A stretch of DNA of 64,000 nucleotides. It comes from an uncultured SAR116 cluster alpha proteobacterium. GTDB lineage: Bacteria; Pseudomonadota; Alphaproteobacteria; Puniceispirillales; Marisalimonadaceae. Each line of letters starts with the position of its first letter. Position 1 is the stretch's first letter. A model generated the notes under the pieces. That model was given only the letters and a program-made list of their open reading frames with translations, was not told the DNA's origin and did no database searches. Location: positions 1-64,000 of the forward strand of contig CACNEF010000002.1 in assembly GCA_902619485.1 (NCBI GenBank). The letters are read 5' to 3'. Of this stretch, positions 8,402-17,266 are shown piece after piece. The position numbers were made by a program, and so were the translations under genes.

Positions 8402-9345
8402 TTTTTTGTTTTTATCTGTTCTCGAAAAGCAATCAAAATACCTGAAAAAGCAATTAAAAACATTCCAAATATATTTGAATAACTAGGCCAATCTCCAAAA
8501 AACAGTTTTCCCCAAATGGTTGCAAAAACTAAATATGAGTAATCCATTGGAGCTAACCAACTACTTTCAGCTGTCTGATAAGCTCTAGCTAAAAGCATAT
8601 TACCTGTAATATTTAAGATTGAACATGATAAGCAAAAAGAAAAAACGATAAAAGTTAATAATGGCCATCCTATAAAAACAAATGGACTTGCTTCTCTGTA
8701 AATATTTTCTTTATAAAAATACTCAAAAAATAATATTCCCAAAGATGCAGATAAGAAAAACATTACACCTACTGCCAATGTAAGAGAGATTACAGATTCT
8801 TCTCTACAATATTTTCTAATAAGAATAATATTACAAGCAAAGAAAAAACCAGCCATTATAGGCAATATTTGTAATAGCAAAAAATTTTCAGACCATGGCT
8901 CTAATATCAACAAAGCTCCTAAACTCCCTAATATCAAAGCAAAAGTCCTCCAAATTCCAATCCTTTCTTTTAGAAAAACAATGGCTAATAAAGATACAAA
9001 AATTGGAAATGTATAAAGACCAGCCGCCATTTGCGCAAAACTTAATTTTGGAGATGCTGCAAAGAAGCAAAACATGCAAGATGTCATCATCATAGCTCTG
9101 AAATATACGGGCTTCCAGTTAAGTGGAAAAAGTAGATGAATACTGTTAGTAAATTTAGCTATTAAAAAAAGTAAAAATATATTTCCAATTGATCTTATAA
9201 ATTGCAATTGCCAAAAACTTGTTTCACTAGACATTAGTTTGATTAAACTATCCTGCAAAGATAAAATTATTACCCCTAAAACTAACATTAGTAGTGAAGA
9301 AAAGGGATTGTCTTTAACTTGTGAACTAAAAAAATCAAATCTCAC
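8386..9345 (-). CDS. EamA/DMT-family permease
   Basis: This 319-residue protein has about ten membrane helices and two EamA repeats. The first repeat contains FRAMMMTSCMFCFFAASPKLSFAQMAAGLYTFPIF, and the second contains ARAYQTAESSWLAPMDYSYLVFATIWGKLFFGDWP; the latter resembles the RarD/riboflavin-importer-like branch in which the second repeat ends with a Gly-Asp/Glu. The track start is a GTG (9345); AGG lies 10 bases upstream, so the start is acceptable but weak. The gene overlaps the helicase gene tail to tail by 16 bases and lies 21 bases after the acyl-CoA synthetase gene on the same strand. The transported compound is unknown. Confidence 0.85.
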   Translation of the reverse strand: MRFDFFSSQVKDNPFSSLLMLVLGVIILSLQDSLIKLMSSETSFWQLQFIRSIGNIFLLFLIAKFTNSIHLLFPLNWKPVYFRAMMMTSCMFCFFAASPKLSFAQMAAGLYTFPIFVSLLAIVFLKERIGIWRTFALILGSLGALLILEPWSENFLLLQILPIMAGFFFACNIILIRKYCREESVISLTLAVGVMFFLSASLGILFFEYFYKENIYREASPFVFIGWPLLTFIVFSFCLSCSILNITGNMLLARAYQTAESSWLAPMDYSYLVFATIWGKLFFGDWPSYSNIFGMFLIAFSGILIAFREQIKTKNQLEK

Positions 9346-9366
9346 TATTTTGAAACCTAAGCAGAA

Positions 9367-11115
9367 TTAAAAAAAGGATTTCTTGTATAAGTTATTTATT
9401 TCATCTTTGTAACGATTTGCAATTATATGCCTTCTTATTTTAAGTGTTGGAGTTAGTTGACCATTATCAGTACTAAAAACTTCATTTGAAGAAATAAATT
9501 TTCTAATTTTTTTGGCCTGAGATAAATTTTTATTTACATTGTTTAAGATAGTTTGAAGATTTTCTTTTAAAAAATCATCATTATCACTTAATAACGTTTC
9601 ATTCGGGATAATTATAGCAATTAAAAAGGGCCTGTTATGACCATAAATCATTACTTGCTCAATTTCATCGTATGACAGTAGAAGATTTTCAATTGGAACA
9701 GGTGCTATATTTTCACCACCTGAATTAACAATCATTTCATTTATTCTTCCAGAAATTTTTAAGTATCCATCATTATCAATTGACCCCAGGTCTCCAGTAT
9801 GCAACCAACCATTTACCAAAACTTTATCTGTATTTTTTTTATCCTTCCAATATCCTTTCATTAGAGAAGTTCCCTTTACGAGAATTTCATTTTCATTAGA
9901 AATTTTAACTTGAAGCCCCTTTATAACAACGCCCACAGTGTCTATTTTTATTTTACTGATTGGATTACAAGATATAAGTGGTGAACATTCAGTCTGACCG
10001 TATCCTTGTAAAATATTAATTCCAAGGGATTGAAAAAACAAACCAACTTGTTCATTCAGTGCGGCCCCTCCAGAAATAAAAGCTTGCAAATTACCACCAA
10101 ACTTTTTTTGAAAATTTTTTCTTACTAATTTATCTAAAACTACATTTTGGAGTTCTTCTAAAAAACTTAATTTTATTTTTTTAAATTTTTTAGTCCCTAA
10201 TATAATTGTTTTTTCAAACAGTTTTTGAGAAAATTTACTTTTTGTTAATAGTTGATTATTTATTTTCTTATATAAAACTTCATAAAGTCTTGGCACAGCG
10301 GTCATTAATGTTGGCTTAACACTTAATAAATCATTAACTATTTGATCACGATTTTCATTAAAATAAATTTCTGCTCCGAAATATATAGGCAAGAAAAAGC
10401 CAGCAGTATGTTCATACGCGTGTGATAGTGGAATGATAGATAAAAATTTATGATCTTTAACTTTGATTTCAGAAACCAATTCATTTGCTCCAACTATATT
10501 AGATATAATTGATTTATGAGTTAACATTACACCTTTAGGCTTATTACTAGTTCCAGATGTATAAATAATTGAAACAACATCGTTCTCATTAATTTTAGAA
10601 ACAAAACGTTCTATAATTTTAGATTTCTCATCACTTTTTGAACCAAGATTTAAAAGCTCATTAAATGTATAAAAACCTATATTAAATTTTTTGAATTTTG
10701 ATGTATTTGCATCGTCAATACTAATTACATGTTTAATTTTATTCAAACTTGGTAGTATTTTTAAAATTAGTGATATAAGTTTTCCGTTAACAAAAACTAT
10801 TGAGGTTTCTGAATGAGATAAGAGATAAGAAATTTCTTCTTCATTACTTGTTGTATAAGCAGGAACAGTTATTGCTCCCAATGATATTGTAGCCAAATCT
10901 ACAGCACACCACTTATAACTATTATCAGCAATAATGGATATTTTGTCATTTTTTTTAACACCTATTTCATGTAAAGCAGAACTTATATTTAGAACTAAAT
11001 CTTTTGTGTCTTTCCAAGAAAGGTGTTCCCAATTACTATTTATTTTAAAACCAAATAGTGTTTTATTTTCATATAGTTCTGAATTGTTAAAGAAAATCTG
11101 CGGTAAATTATTCAT
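9367..11115 (-). CDS. long-chain acyl-CoA synthetase (AMP-forming)
   Basis: This 582-residue enzyme activates fatty acids to acyl-CoA through an acyl-adenylate. The AMP-binding motif is IIYTSGTSNKPKGVMLTHKS (about residues 185-204), with GYGQTECSPLIS for adenine binding and GWLHTGDLGSIDNDGYLKISGR before the mobile C-terminal domain, which ends with the LTPTLKIRRHII stretch typical of the FAA1-type family. The usual Thr of TSGTT is Ser (TSGTS). Its length is normal for long-chain enzymes. It is divergent from the hydrolase gene at 11.25 kb and lies upstream of a DMT transporter on the same strand. Chain-length preference cannot be read from the sequence. Confidence 0.92.
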   Translation of the reverse strand: MNNLPQIFFNNSELYENKTLFGFKINSNWEHLSWKDTKDLVLNISSALHEIGVKKNDKISIIADNSYKWCAVDLATISLGAITVPAYTTSNEEEISYLLSHSETSIVFVNGKLISLILKILPSLNKIKHVISIDDANTSKFKKFNIGFYTFNELLNLGSKSDEKSKIIERFVSKINENDVVSIIYTSGTSNKPKGVMLTHKSIISNIVGANELVSEIKVKDHKFLSIIPLSHAYEHTAGFFLPIYFGAEIYFNENRDQIVNDLLSVKPTLMTAVPRLYEVLYKKINNQLLTKSKFSQKLFEKTIILGTKKFKKIKLSFLEELQNVVLDKLVRKNFQKKFGGNLQAFISGGAALNEQVGLFFQSLGINILQGYGQTECSPLISCNPISKIKIDTVGVVIKGLQVKISNENEILVKGTSLMKGYWKDKKNTDKVLVNGWLHTGDLGSIDNDGYLKISGRINEMIVNSGGENIAPVPIENLLLSYDEIEQVMIYGHNRPFLIAIIIPNETLLSDNDDFLKENLQTILNNVNKNLSQAKKIRKFISSNEVFSTDNGQLTPTLKIRRHIIANRYKDEINNLYKKSFF

Positions 11116-11250
11116 AAATTAAACCATTGTAATAATGATGTTATATAAGCACAAATAGCTAAAAATTAATATTTATTATTTTAATATTTATTGTTTTTTT
11201 TAATAAAATTATGGGTTAATAGTAATATTAAAAGTTAAGGAGTTTGCAAA

Positions 11251-12219
11251 ATAATTTTTAAATATATTATACCCTTTATAATACTTTTTAGTTTAACTTT
11301 AATAATATCTATGAATACAAATCAGGTAAAATTTTCAAGCGATTTTAATCCAAATTTTATCGGGTCTAATATAAATGAATATTTAAAAAAAACAGAAGAA
11401 CAATTTTTAGATATTAAAGAAGGAGTAGAAAAAAAAGTAATTTGGGCTAATAAAAGCAACAAAAAAACTCCGATTGCAATAGTCTATATCCATGGCTTTA
11501 CGGCTTCCTCAAAAGAAGTTCGTCCTCTTCCCGACAAAATTGCTAGTGATTTAAGTGCAAATCTTTTCTTCACAAGGTTAACAGGTCACGGAAGAAATCC
11601 AAAGGCAATGGAATTATGTTCAATTCCAAATTGGATAAAAGATCTTCACGAAGCAATTGAAATTGGCTCAAAAATTGGTGATAAAGTTATTTTAATGTCC
11701 TCTTCAACTGGTGGAACAATAAGTTCAACTTCTGCTCTAGATAGAAAAATTTCAGAGAAAATTTTGGGATATATATTTTTATCACCTAATTTTGGAATAA
11801 ATAATAAATTTGCAAGCTTGATTTCGTGGCCGTTTTCTCAATATTGGTTAAAATTAATTCTTGGCAAGACAATGAAACATAATCCAAGAAATAATCTTAA
11901 TAAAAAATATTGGACAATGTCATATCCAACAAATGCTCTCATTCCAATGGCTAAGTTAGTAAAGGAAGTAAATAACAGAGATTTCAGTAAAGTGAATAAA
12001 CCTGCACTCTTTTATTTTTCAATGGATGACAAAGTAGTGGATCCTAAAAAAATAAAAAATTTTATATCTAATTGGGGAGGAAAAAGCACAACAAAAATCG
12101 TTAAACTTTCAAATAGCGATGATAAATATTCGCATGTATTAGCTGGTGATATTATCTCTCCTAATCAGACCGAACATGCAAAAAAAACAATTATAACTTG
12201 GATTAAAAATTTAAAATAA
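11251..12219 (+). CDS. alpha/beta hydrolase with N-terminal signal anchor (probable ATA start)
   Basis: This alpha/beta-hydrolase-fold protein shows an oxyanion region VYIHGFTASS, a TGHGR loop, nucleophile elbow SSSTGGT, Asp region SMDDKVVDP and His region DKYSHVLAGD. The elbow is S-x-S-x-G instead of the usual G-x-S-x-G. The track starts at ATG 11311, which has no ribosome binding site. AAGGAG (11237-11242) lies 8 bases before ATA 11251, and the 20 codons from there to 11311 are in frame and encode a Lys followed by a long hydrophobic stretch (IIPFIILFSLTLIIS). That looks like a signal peptide or anchor. The frame is closed upstream by TAA (11236) and contains no ATG/GTG/TTG before 11311. 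I place the start at 11251 (322 residues); ATT 11254 is an alternative. Confidence 0.75.
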   Translation: MIFKYIIPFIILFSLTLIISMNTNQVKFSSDFNPNFIGSNINEYLKKTEEQFLDIKEGVEKKVIWANKSNKKTPIAIVYIHGFTASSKEVRPLPDKIASDLSANLFFTRLTGHGRNPKAMELCSIPNWIKDLHEAIEIGSKIGDKVILMSSSTGGTISSTSALDRKISEKILGYIFLSPNFGINNKFASLISWPFSQYWLKLILGKTMKHNPRNNLNKKYWTMSYPTNALIPMAKLVKEVNNRDFSKVNKPALFYFSMDDKVVDPKKIKNFISNWGGKSTTKIVKLSNSDDKYSHVLAGDIISPNQTEHAKKTIITWIKNLK

Positions 12220-12235
12220 ATCTGAATTTATACTA

Positions 12236-12718
12236 TTAATTTGTGTATGGGATAGATGAATGATGCAGGTTGATTAACAAATTATTATCATTGTCTTTAA
12301 CATAGCCAAAAGTATATTCTACCTTAACTGCATCGCAACTATCAAAAGTTTGAAAAAAATAATTTCCCATAGATAAAGCAATTTCTTTAAGAATAATTAT
12401 TTTTCTTTCGCCAAAATTTATTTTTTTCCAAGGTTTAAGCGCAAAACCTTTATCTTCTGAAACAGAACCACCAATGAAATAAGACACTGCATCTTCATAA
12501 GTGTAACGAAATTGTTTTTCTGAAGCTAATGTAGGCTTAAATAAAACTTCACATATATCAAAAGCATAAAATTGTTTAACAAAAACACCTGCTTTTTTTT
12601 TATAATCCTCGTTTTTGTTATATAAATTTCCGATTTCAATAACGTTTTGAGCCCACAACTCTTGAGACTTAATTATTTCAAATTCAGTTGTATTAATTTT
12701 TTCTTTTAAAGATTTCAT
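12236..12718 (-). CDS. SnoaL-fold (nuclear transport factor 2-like) protein of unknown function
   Basis: This 160-residue protein belongs to a SnoaL-like family that I recognise from a run of conserved blocks: ELWAQNVIEIG, FYAFDICEVLFKPTLASEKQFR, SYFIGGSVSEDKGFALKPW, ALSMGNYFF, VEYTFGYV and the C-terminal LHHSSIPY. Some members have been called phosphoribosyl-AMP cyclohydrolase, a label not supported by this fold. The start is ATG. The gene ends 16 bases from the convergent alpha/beta hydrolase gene. There is no signal peptide, so it is probably cytoplasmic. The conserved His, Glu and Trp residues lining the cone-shaped fold suggest ligand binding or catalysis, but no reaction can be assigned. 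Confidence 0.75.
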   Translation of the reverse strand: MKSLKEKINTTEFEIIKSQELWAQNVIEIGNLYNKNEDYKKKAGVFVKQFYAFDICEVLFKPTLASEKQFRYTYEDAVSYFIGGSVSEDKGFALKPWKKINFGERKIIILKEIALSMGNYFFQTFDSCDAVKVEYTFGYVKDNDNNLLINLHHSSIPYTN

Positions 12719-12865
12719 AATAAATTTAAGCTTTTTAAAAAATTATTTTTTAATAAAATATTGAATTTAATAATTAAATTAAATCATTAATGTTTTACAA
12801 ACAAGCGGAACTTTTCACATTTAAAAATAACTATCAATATGATATATTATTTGTATATAATACAA

Positions 12866-13294
12866 TTACTTAAGTGGAAATGTTGAGGTGGCATGACAAA
12901 TAATTTTTTCTTTATCGTCCTCTTGATAAACTTTAGTCTCTCCAATTGCAATTGATCTTCCAAACCTTTGAACAATACTTTCAATAATAAAATAATCTCC
13001 AAAGGCTGGACGAATAAAATTATTATTCTGAGAAAGCGTTCCTCTTTGTGATTTTATTGAGGTGTTCATGGCTATAGACATTGTTGTATCAATAACAGAC
13101 ATTAAAACTTGACCTGAAACAGCCCCAGTAACAAACTGGTAATCTCTGGAATTTTCTAATTTAGCAACCACCCTTCCTTCTTCTATTTCTAAAAATGAAA
13201 GCTTTAATTGTTTTACATAAGGAGCAAAAATATATTCATATATTTCTTCAATATTTTCCATTGTAATTGTTTTAGTTGGTAATTTATTAGTCAT
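12866..13294 (-). CDS. PaaI-family hotdog thioesterase
   Basis: This 142-residue single hotdog domain is related to PaaI/YigI-type acyl-CoA thioesterases. The core helix region QFVTGAVSGQVLMSVIDTTMSIAMNT corresponds to the PaaI-type HGG...lDxa segment, although the usual H-G-G is V-S-G here. The strand FIRPAFGDYFIIESIVQRFGRSIAIGETKVYQ is also typical. The track starts at TTG 13306; ATG 13294 lies within the same frame, 3 bases after an AGCAGG, and gives a normal N-terminus. The substrate is unknown, and the altered catalytic loop leaves activity unproved. The gene lies downstream of tRNA-Glu on the same strand, with a structured-looking intergenic region between them. Confidence 0.75.
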   Translation of the reverse strand: MTNKLPTKTITMENIEEIYEYIFAPYVKQLKLSFLEIEEGRVVAKLENSRDYQFVTGAVSGQVLMSVIDTTMSIAMNTSIKSQRGTLSQNNNFIRPAFGDYFIIESIVQRFGRSIAIGETKVYQEDDKEKIICHATSTFPLK

Positions 13295-13329
13295 AGACCT
13301 GCTCAATATTTAAATATTGTACCTGGTAG

Positions 13330-13385
13330 TTGTGCCAGAGATTGCCACTAGGAAACAATCTTATTTTAGCACTGAATTGGCACAA
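13330..13385. ncRNA. candidate structured element between tRNA-Glu and the thioesterase gene
   Basis: TTGTGCCA (13330-13337) is perfectly complementary to TGGCACAA (13378-13385). Inside this 8-bp stem, GATTG (13340-13344) pairs with CAATC (13356-13360). The segment is visibly richer in G/C than the surrounding spacer. On the plus strand the outer stem is followed by a T-rich tract (ATTATTATTATTTTTT), as for a terminator, but no plus-strand gene precedes it. On the minus strand it lies in the putative 5' leader of the thioesterase gene. I match it to no known RNA family. Confidence 0.35.
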
Positions 13386-13431
13386 ATTATTATTATTTTT
13401 TAAATATTACTTACAATATCAGATACTTAAA

Positions 13432-13506
13432 TGGTGATCCCTAGGGGATTCGAACCCCTATTGCAGCCGTGAAAGGGCTGAGTCCTAACCATTAGACGAA
13501 GGGACC
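13432..13506 (-). tRNA. tRNA-Glu (anticodon UUC)
   Basis: Read on the minus strand, this is a complete 75-base tRNA with the 3' CCA encoded. The acceptor stem is GGTCCCT/AGGGATC (one G-T pair). There is a D-arm with GG (TCTAATGGTTAGGA), an anticodon stem-loop GCCCTTTCACGGC with loop CTTTCAC (anticodon TTC, plus-strand 13471-13473), and a T-arm AGGGGTTCGAATCCCCT. Discriminator A precedes CCA. It decodes GAA/GAG. It lies 35 bases after the recJ stop on the same strand and upstream of the thioesterase gene. Confidence 0.98.
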
Positions 13507-13541
13507 ACTGATTTAGTTATTAACTATAATTTAATTAAAAA

Positions 13542-15347
13542 TCAAGTAACATCTGCATAAATTATATCATCAAGCATAAACTCAATAGCTTTAGAATTTT
13601 TCCATGTATCAATAGATAAAGTACCTAAAAAATCGAAATTTTTATTTTCATAATTTTTAAACACTTTATCCAAATCACTATTTAATAAATTAAATTTTTT
13701 TACTCTTAGTTTTTTGGAAGAACCATCATTTATATAAAATGAAGCATGCTCATTATTAGAGCCAAATCTTCTAAAAGAAGATATCTTAGAATTAGGTACT
13801 ATAAATTTTGGCTCCTCCATTCCCGAACCCCACGGACCTAAATTTTCAAGCCATTCAGCTATCTCTAGAGTACATGCCGAAATTGGAATAACAGAAGTTG
13901 CAATATAAGAAAATCTTGGAACTCCCTTTTCCATAAAAGAACTAACTTTATCATTTAAAAAGTTGTTGAAATTAATTATCTCAGATGGATCAATTGTAAA
14001 TCCAGCAGCCATATCATGACCACCACCAGTTTTAATTATTTTCAAATTTAATGCTTCTAAAATTATTTCTCCGAGAGGAATGCCATAAATTGACCTACCT
14101 GAGCCCTTGCCAATTCCATCTTTAATAGATATTAGGCATACGGGCCGGTTATATAATTCTTTCATTCTGCCAGCTACGATGCCAGTTATACCTTGATGAA
14201 AATCATTGCCATTTATCACTATTGCGTTAGGAATTCTGTTATAATTATTATTTTTAATTTTTTCAATTAACCCTATGGCTTTACTCTCTAATTCAGCCGT
14301 TAAAAATTTTCTTTTTTTATTTAATTCATCTAATTTGTTGGCTTTTTCAACAGCTTTACTCTCATCGTTTTCTTTAAGAAGATTTACACCAAGTTCACTA
14401 TTTCCAATCCTACCACCTGCATTAATTCTTGGCCCCAAAGAGAAACCTAGAGATTGGGTATTTGGCGTACTGTTTATCTTACTAATCTCAGATAAAACTT
14501 TGATCCCAATATTTTCTCTTCTTTTCATTATGTTAAGTCCCTGCTTTACAAGGGCTCTATTTAGCTTACTTAAAGGAACCACGTCACAAACTGTCCCTAA
14601 GGCAACCAAATCAAGAAATTGAAACAAATTAGGTTCAGCTCTATTTTTAAAAAAACCACTTTTTCTTAATTCTCTATTCAAACCAATTAAGAAAATAAAA
14701 GTTACACCAGCCGCACATAAATCTTCATATCCTTTTTCAGTGTCAATTCTTTTTGGATTAATAATGGCATATGCTGGGGGCAATTTAATATCGGGTATGT
14801 GATGATCAATAACAATTACATCAATATCAACAGAGGTCATTGCTTGAAGAGGCTCAAAAGAAGAAATACCACAATCAACAGTTACTATTAATTTAGAACC
14901 TTTTTCATGCAGCCCTTTTAAAGCTTTTTCATTTGGACCATATCCCTCCAAAAACCTATCTGGTATATGTATAAATGTTTTACAGTCACATTGTTCTAAA
15001 TATTTTGATATAATAGCTGCAGACGTAGCTCCATCCACGTCATAATCACCAAAAATACCTATAGGTCGCGATGCAATGACTTCTGAAGCTAATCTTTTTA
15101 CTCCTTTTTCTAAATCTTTAAATTTAAAAGGTTCTGGCAATAAATTTTTAAGCTTAGGAGTGTAGAAGTTATCAAATTCATTTAAATTAATACCCTTATA
15201 CATAAGGTAAGGTGTAATAAAACTTGGCAACTTATATTTTTGATACAAATAATCCACAGACCTTTTCGTAAAATCATTTGAAATAATTAAATGCCAGTCT
15301 GCATTATTTACTGATGGATTTGAGTTATATAATATTGTTTTTGTCAA
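13542..15347 (-). CDS. recJ: single-stranded-DNA-specific exonuclease RecJ
   Basis: RecJ degrades single-stranded DNA 5'-3' in recombination and mismatch repair. This 601-residue protein has the DHH phosphoesterase motifs in order: FGDYDVDGATSA (about residue 99), VTVDCGISS, VIDHHIPD (about 172) and LGPRINAGGR, followed by the DHHA1 motif GGGHDMAAGFTI (about 438) and a C-terminal OB-fold-like region. Its length is normal. The start is a TTG (15347); GAG lies 8 bases before it, and no in-frame ATG precedes the conserved N-terminal DWHLIIS block. It follows hom by 18 bases on the same strand, so the two are probably co-transcribed. Confidence 0.95.
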   Translation of the reverse strand: MTKTILYNSNPSVNNADWHLIISNDFTKRSVDYLYQKYKLPSFITPYLMYKGINLNEFDNFYTPKLKNLLPEPFKFKDLEKGVKRLASEVIASRPIGIFGDYDVDGATSAAIISKYLEQCDCKTFIHIPDRFLEGYGPNEKALKGLHEKGSKLIVTVDCGISSFEPLQAMTSVDIDVIVIDHHIPDIKLPPAYAIINPKRIDTEKGYEDLCAAGVTFIFLIGLNRELRKSGFFKNRAEPNLFQFLDLVALGTVCDVVPLSKLNRALVKQGLNIMKRRENIGIKVLSEISKINSTPNTQSLGFSLGPRINAGGRIGNSELGVNLLKENDESKAVEKANKLDELNKKRKFLTAELESKAIGLIEKIKNNNYNRIPNAIVINGNDFHQGITGIVAGRMKELYNRPVCLISIKDGIGKGSGRSIYGIPLGEIILEALNLKIIKTGGGHDMAAGFTIDPSEIINFNNFLNDKVSSFMEKGVPRFSYIATSVIPISACTLEIAEWLENLGPWGSGMEEPKFIVPNSKISSFRRFGSNNEHASFYINDGSSKKLRVKKFNLLNSDLDKVFKNYENKNFDFLGTLSIDTWKNSKAIEFMLDDIIYADVT

Positions 15348-15365
15348 GTTAACTACTCATAGTTA

Positions 15366-16661
15366 TTAGGAATAGATACTTAAGCAAACTGGCTTTGTTA
15401 TTACCCCGTCTAATTTTGATATTTTTGATAAAGAATCGTTAAGCACAAAACCTTCAGCTTCATGAGTTATAATAACTAATTCAGCAGTTTTGTCTTCTTG
15501 ATTAGATTTTTGAATAAAGCTTTCAATTGATAATCCATAATCTTTAAAAATTGATGTAACGTCAGCTAATACACCAGATTTATCAACTACATTTAATCTT
15601 AAGTAATATCTAAATTTATTTGTATAAGGTATTGTATTATAGTTGTTTTTTATATCATTTGAGTTTCTTCCAAATGAGAATAACTTTGTTTCATTAGCAT
15701 AATCGACTATATCCGCTAAAACAGCAGATGCTGTAGGTTCTCCACCAGCGCCAGCACCTGTGATCATTACTGAACCAGCTAAGCTTGACTCAATTTGAAC
15801 AGCATTTAACACACCAGCAACACTTGATAAGCCAAGACTTTTTGATATGAGCCATGGCTCAACAGAACAACACAAGTCATATTCACCATTTTTATTTTTA
15901 GATAACAAAGAATTTCCTAATAACTTTATTTTATATCCTAATTGATTGCAGTATGAAATATCATTCAATGTAATATCTCTAATTCCCTTAATTGTAAGAT
16001 TATTAACATTTGGCATTTTTCCATAAGCTAAGGCTGATAATATTATAGTTTTATGCGCTGCATCTATTCCGTCTACATCAAAAGATGGATCTGCTTCTGC
16101 AAAACCTTTTTTTTGTGCTTCTTTAAGAACAATATCAAAACTTTTTTGTTCTTTTTCCATCTCGGACAAAATATAATTTGCAGTTCCATTCAAAATACCT
16201 GTTAGTTTAGTAATCTCATTTACTATTAATCCTTCTCTAATAAGTTTAATAATTGGAATGCCTCCTGCAACAGAAGCCTCAAAAGAAAAAAATAAATTTC
16301 TTTCCTCAGCTATTTCAGCTAAATCTTTACCATATTTTGAAATTAGTGCCTTATTAGCAGTAATAACTGCCTTATTATTTTTTAAAGCAGAAAAGCATAA
16401 ATCTTTTGCAACACCCTCATCACCACCAATTAATTCGACAATTACATCAATTTTATTGTCTGATATCATATCAATAGGATTTTCAAAAAATTTAAGATGA
16501 TTTATATCGACTTTTCTTTTTTTGCTTTTTGATCTTGCTGAAACAGCGACTAGTTCAATTAGGAACATTTTTTTTTGGACTCTAAAGCCCTTTATTAATT
16601 GATAAGCAACCTCCTCACCAACATTTCCTAACCCTGCTATTCCTATTTTTACAGGTTTCAT
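15366..16661 (-). CDS. hom: homoserine dehydrogenase
   Basis: This enzyme reduces aspartate semialdehyde to homoserine using NAD(P)H, the branch point to threonine and methionine. The 431-residue protein has the Rossmann motif GIAGLGNVGEEVA at the N-terminus, ANKALISKYG with the catalytic-site Lys (about residue 111), SFEASVAGGIPII, GILNGTANYILSEM, the EADPSFDVDGIDAAHK signature, and a C-terminal ACT domain (from about residue 350, including DKSGVLADVTSIFKDYG) for feedback by threonine. The start is ATG with GAAGGA 7 bases upstream. This is the first gene of a probable hom-recJ unit; it lies about 100 bases downstream of the rplM-rpsI terminator region. Confidence 0.95.
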   Translation of the reverse strand: MKPVKIGIAGLGNVGEEVAYQLIKGFRVQKKMFLIELVAVSARSKSKKRKVDINHLKFFENPIDMISDNKIDVIVELIGGDEGVAKDLCFSALKNNKAVITANKALISKYGKDLAEIAEERNLFFSFEASVAGGIPIIKLIREGLIVNEITKLTGILNGTANYILSEMEKEQKSFDIVLKEAQKKGFAEADPSFDVDGIDAAHKTIILSALAYGKMPNVNNLTIKGIRDITLNDISYCNQLGYKIKLLGNSLLSKNKNGEYDLCCSVEPWLISKSLGLSSVAGVLNAVQIESSLAGSVMITGAGAGGEPTASAVLADIVDYANETKLFSFGRNSNDIKNNYNTIPYTNKFRYYLRLNVVDKSGVLADVTSIFKDYGLSIESFIQKSNQEDKTAELVIITHEAEGFVLNDSLSKISKLDGVITKPVCLSIYS

Positions 16662-16710
16662 TAAATTTCCTTCTCATTTAAAAAATACAAAATACTTATA
16701 AAATATATTT

Positions 16711-16740
16711 AAAATAAAAAAAAGGTGTGCATTGCACACC
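16711..16740 (-). terminator. rho-independent terminator of rplM-rpsI
   Basis: GGTGTGC-ATT-GCACACC (16724-16740) forms a perfect 7-bp stem with a 3-base loop. On the minus strand it is followed at once by a run of eight T and then ATTTT. It starts 28 bases after the rpsI stop codon, in the right orientation to end the ribosomal protein transcript before hom. Confidence 0.85.
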
Positions 16741-16767
16741 CTGCAAATTAAATAATCGTACTCAATT

Positions 16768-17256
16768 CTATCTTTTAGAAAATTGAAAGCTTTTTCTCGC
16801 TTTTGCTCTGCCATACTTTTTACGCTCAACAACCCTAGAATCTCTGGTTAACATTCCAGCAGATTTTAATGGCTTTCTAAGATCCGGCTCAAAAAGACAT
16901 AAAGCCCTGCTCAAACCGTGTCTAACCGCTCCTGCCTGCCCAGATAATCCGCCACCTTTTACGGTTGCAATAACATCAAACTGATCTTTTCTTTCCGTTA
17001 CATCAAAAACGAAATTTAATTGCATTTGAAGAACTGGCCTAGCAAAGTAATTTACCATTTCTTTACCATTAATAGAAATTTTTCCTGTACCACTTTTTAC
17101 CCAAACACGAGCAGTAGATTCTTTTCTTCTTCCAGTTGCATAAGACCTGCCAGATGTATCAATTTTTGGTTCATTAACAATAACTTCTTTCTTATCATCA
17201 ACTTTTAACTTAGATAAATCATCAAGATTATTTGTTACTTTGTTTTCTTTAGCCAT
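16768..17256 (-). CDS. rpsI: 30S ribosomal protein S9
   Basis: S9 is a component of the small subunit head whose C-terminal tail reaches the P-site tRNA. This 162-residue protein has the family core [20 protein letters not shown], the [19 protein letters not shown] segment and the invariant basic tail [12 protein letters not shown] ending in SKR. It has an N-terminal extension of about 37 residues, charged and low in complexity ([19 protein letters not shown]), which is longer than in E. coli but common in alphaproteobacteria. It lies 10 bases after rplM, and a strong terminator follows. Confidence 0.98.
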   Translation of the reverse strand: MAKENKVTNNLDDLSKLKVDDKKEVIVNEPKIDTSGRSYATGRRKESTARVWVKSGTGKISINGKEMVNYFARPVLQMQLNFVFDVTERKDQFDVIATVKGGGLSGQAGAVRHGLSRALCLFEPDLRKPLKSAGMLTRDSRVVERKKYGRAKARKSFQFSKR

Positions 17257-17266
17257 TTTTAAACCT

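Noticed and set aside
9341-9360. Third AUA-start case at the DMT gene (AGG, 7 bases, ATA-GTG)
   Set aside because: A canonical GTG follows directly in the same frame, so the site does not discriminate between AUA and GTG initiation.
14275-14622. 115-codon plus-strand ORF opposite recJ
   Set aside because: It is antisense to conserved RecJ motifs, has no family resemblance, and is explained by codon bias in the real gene.
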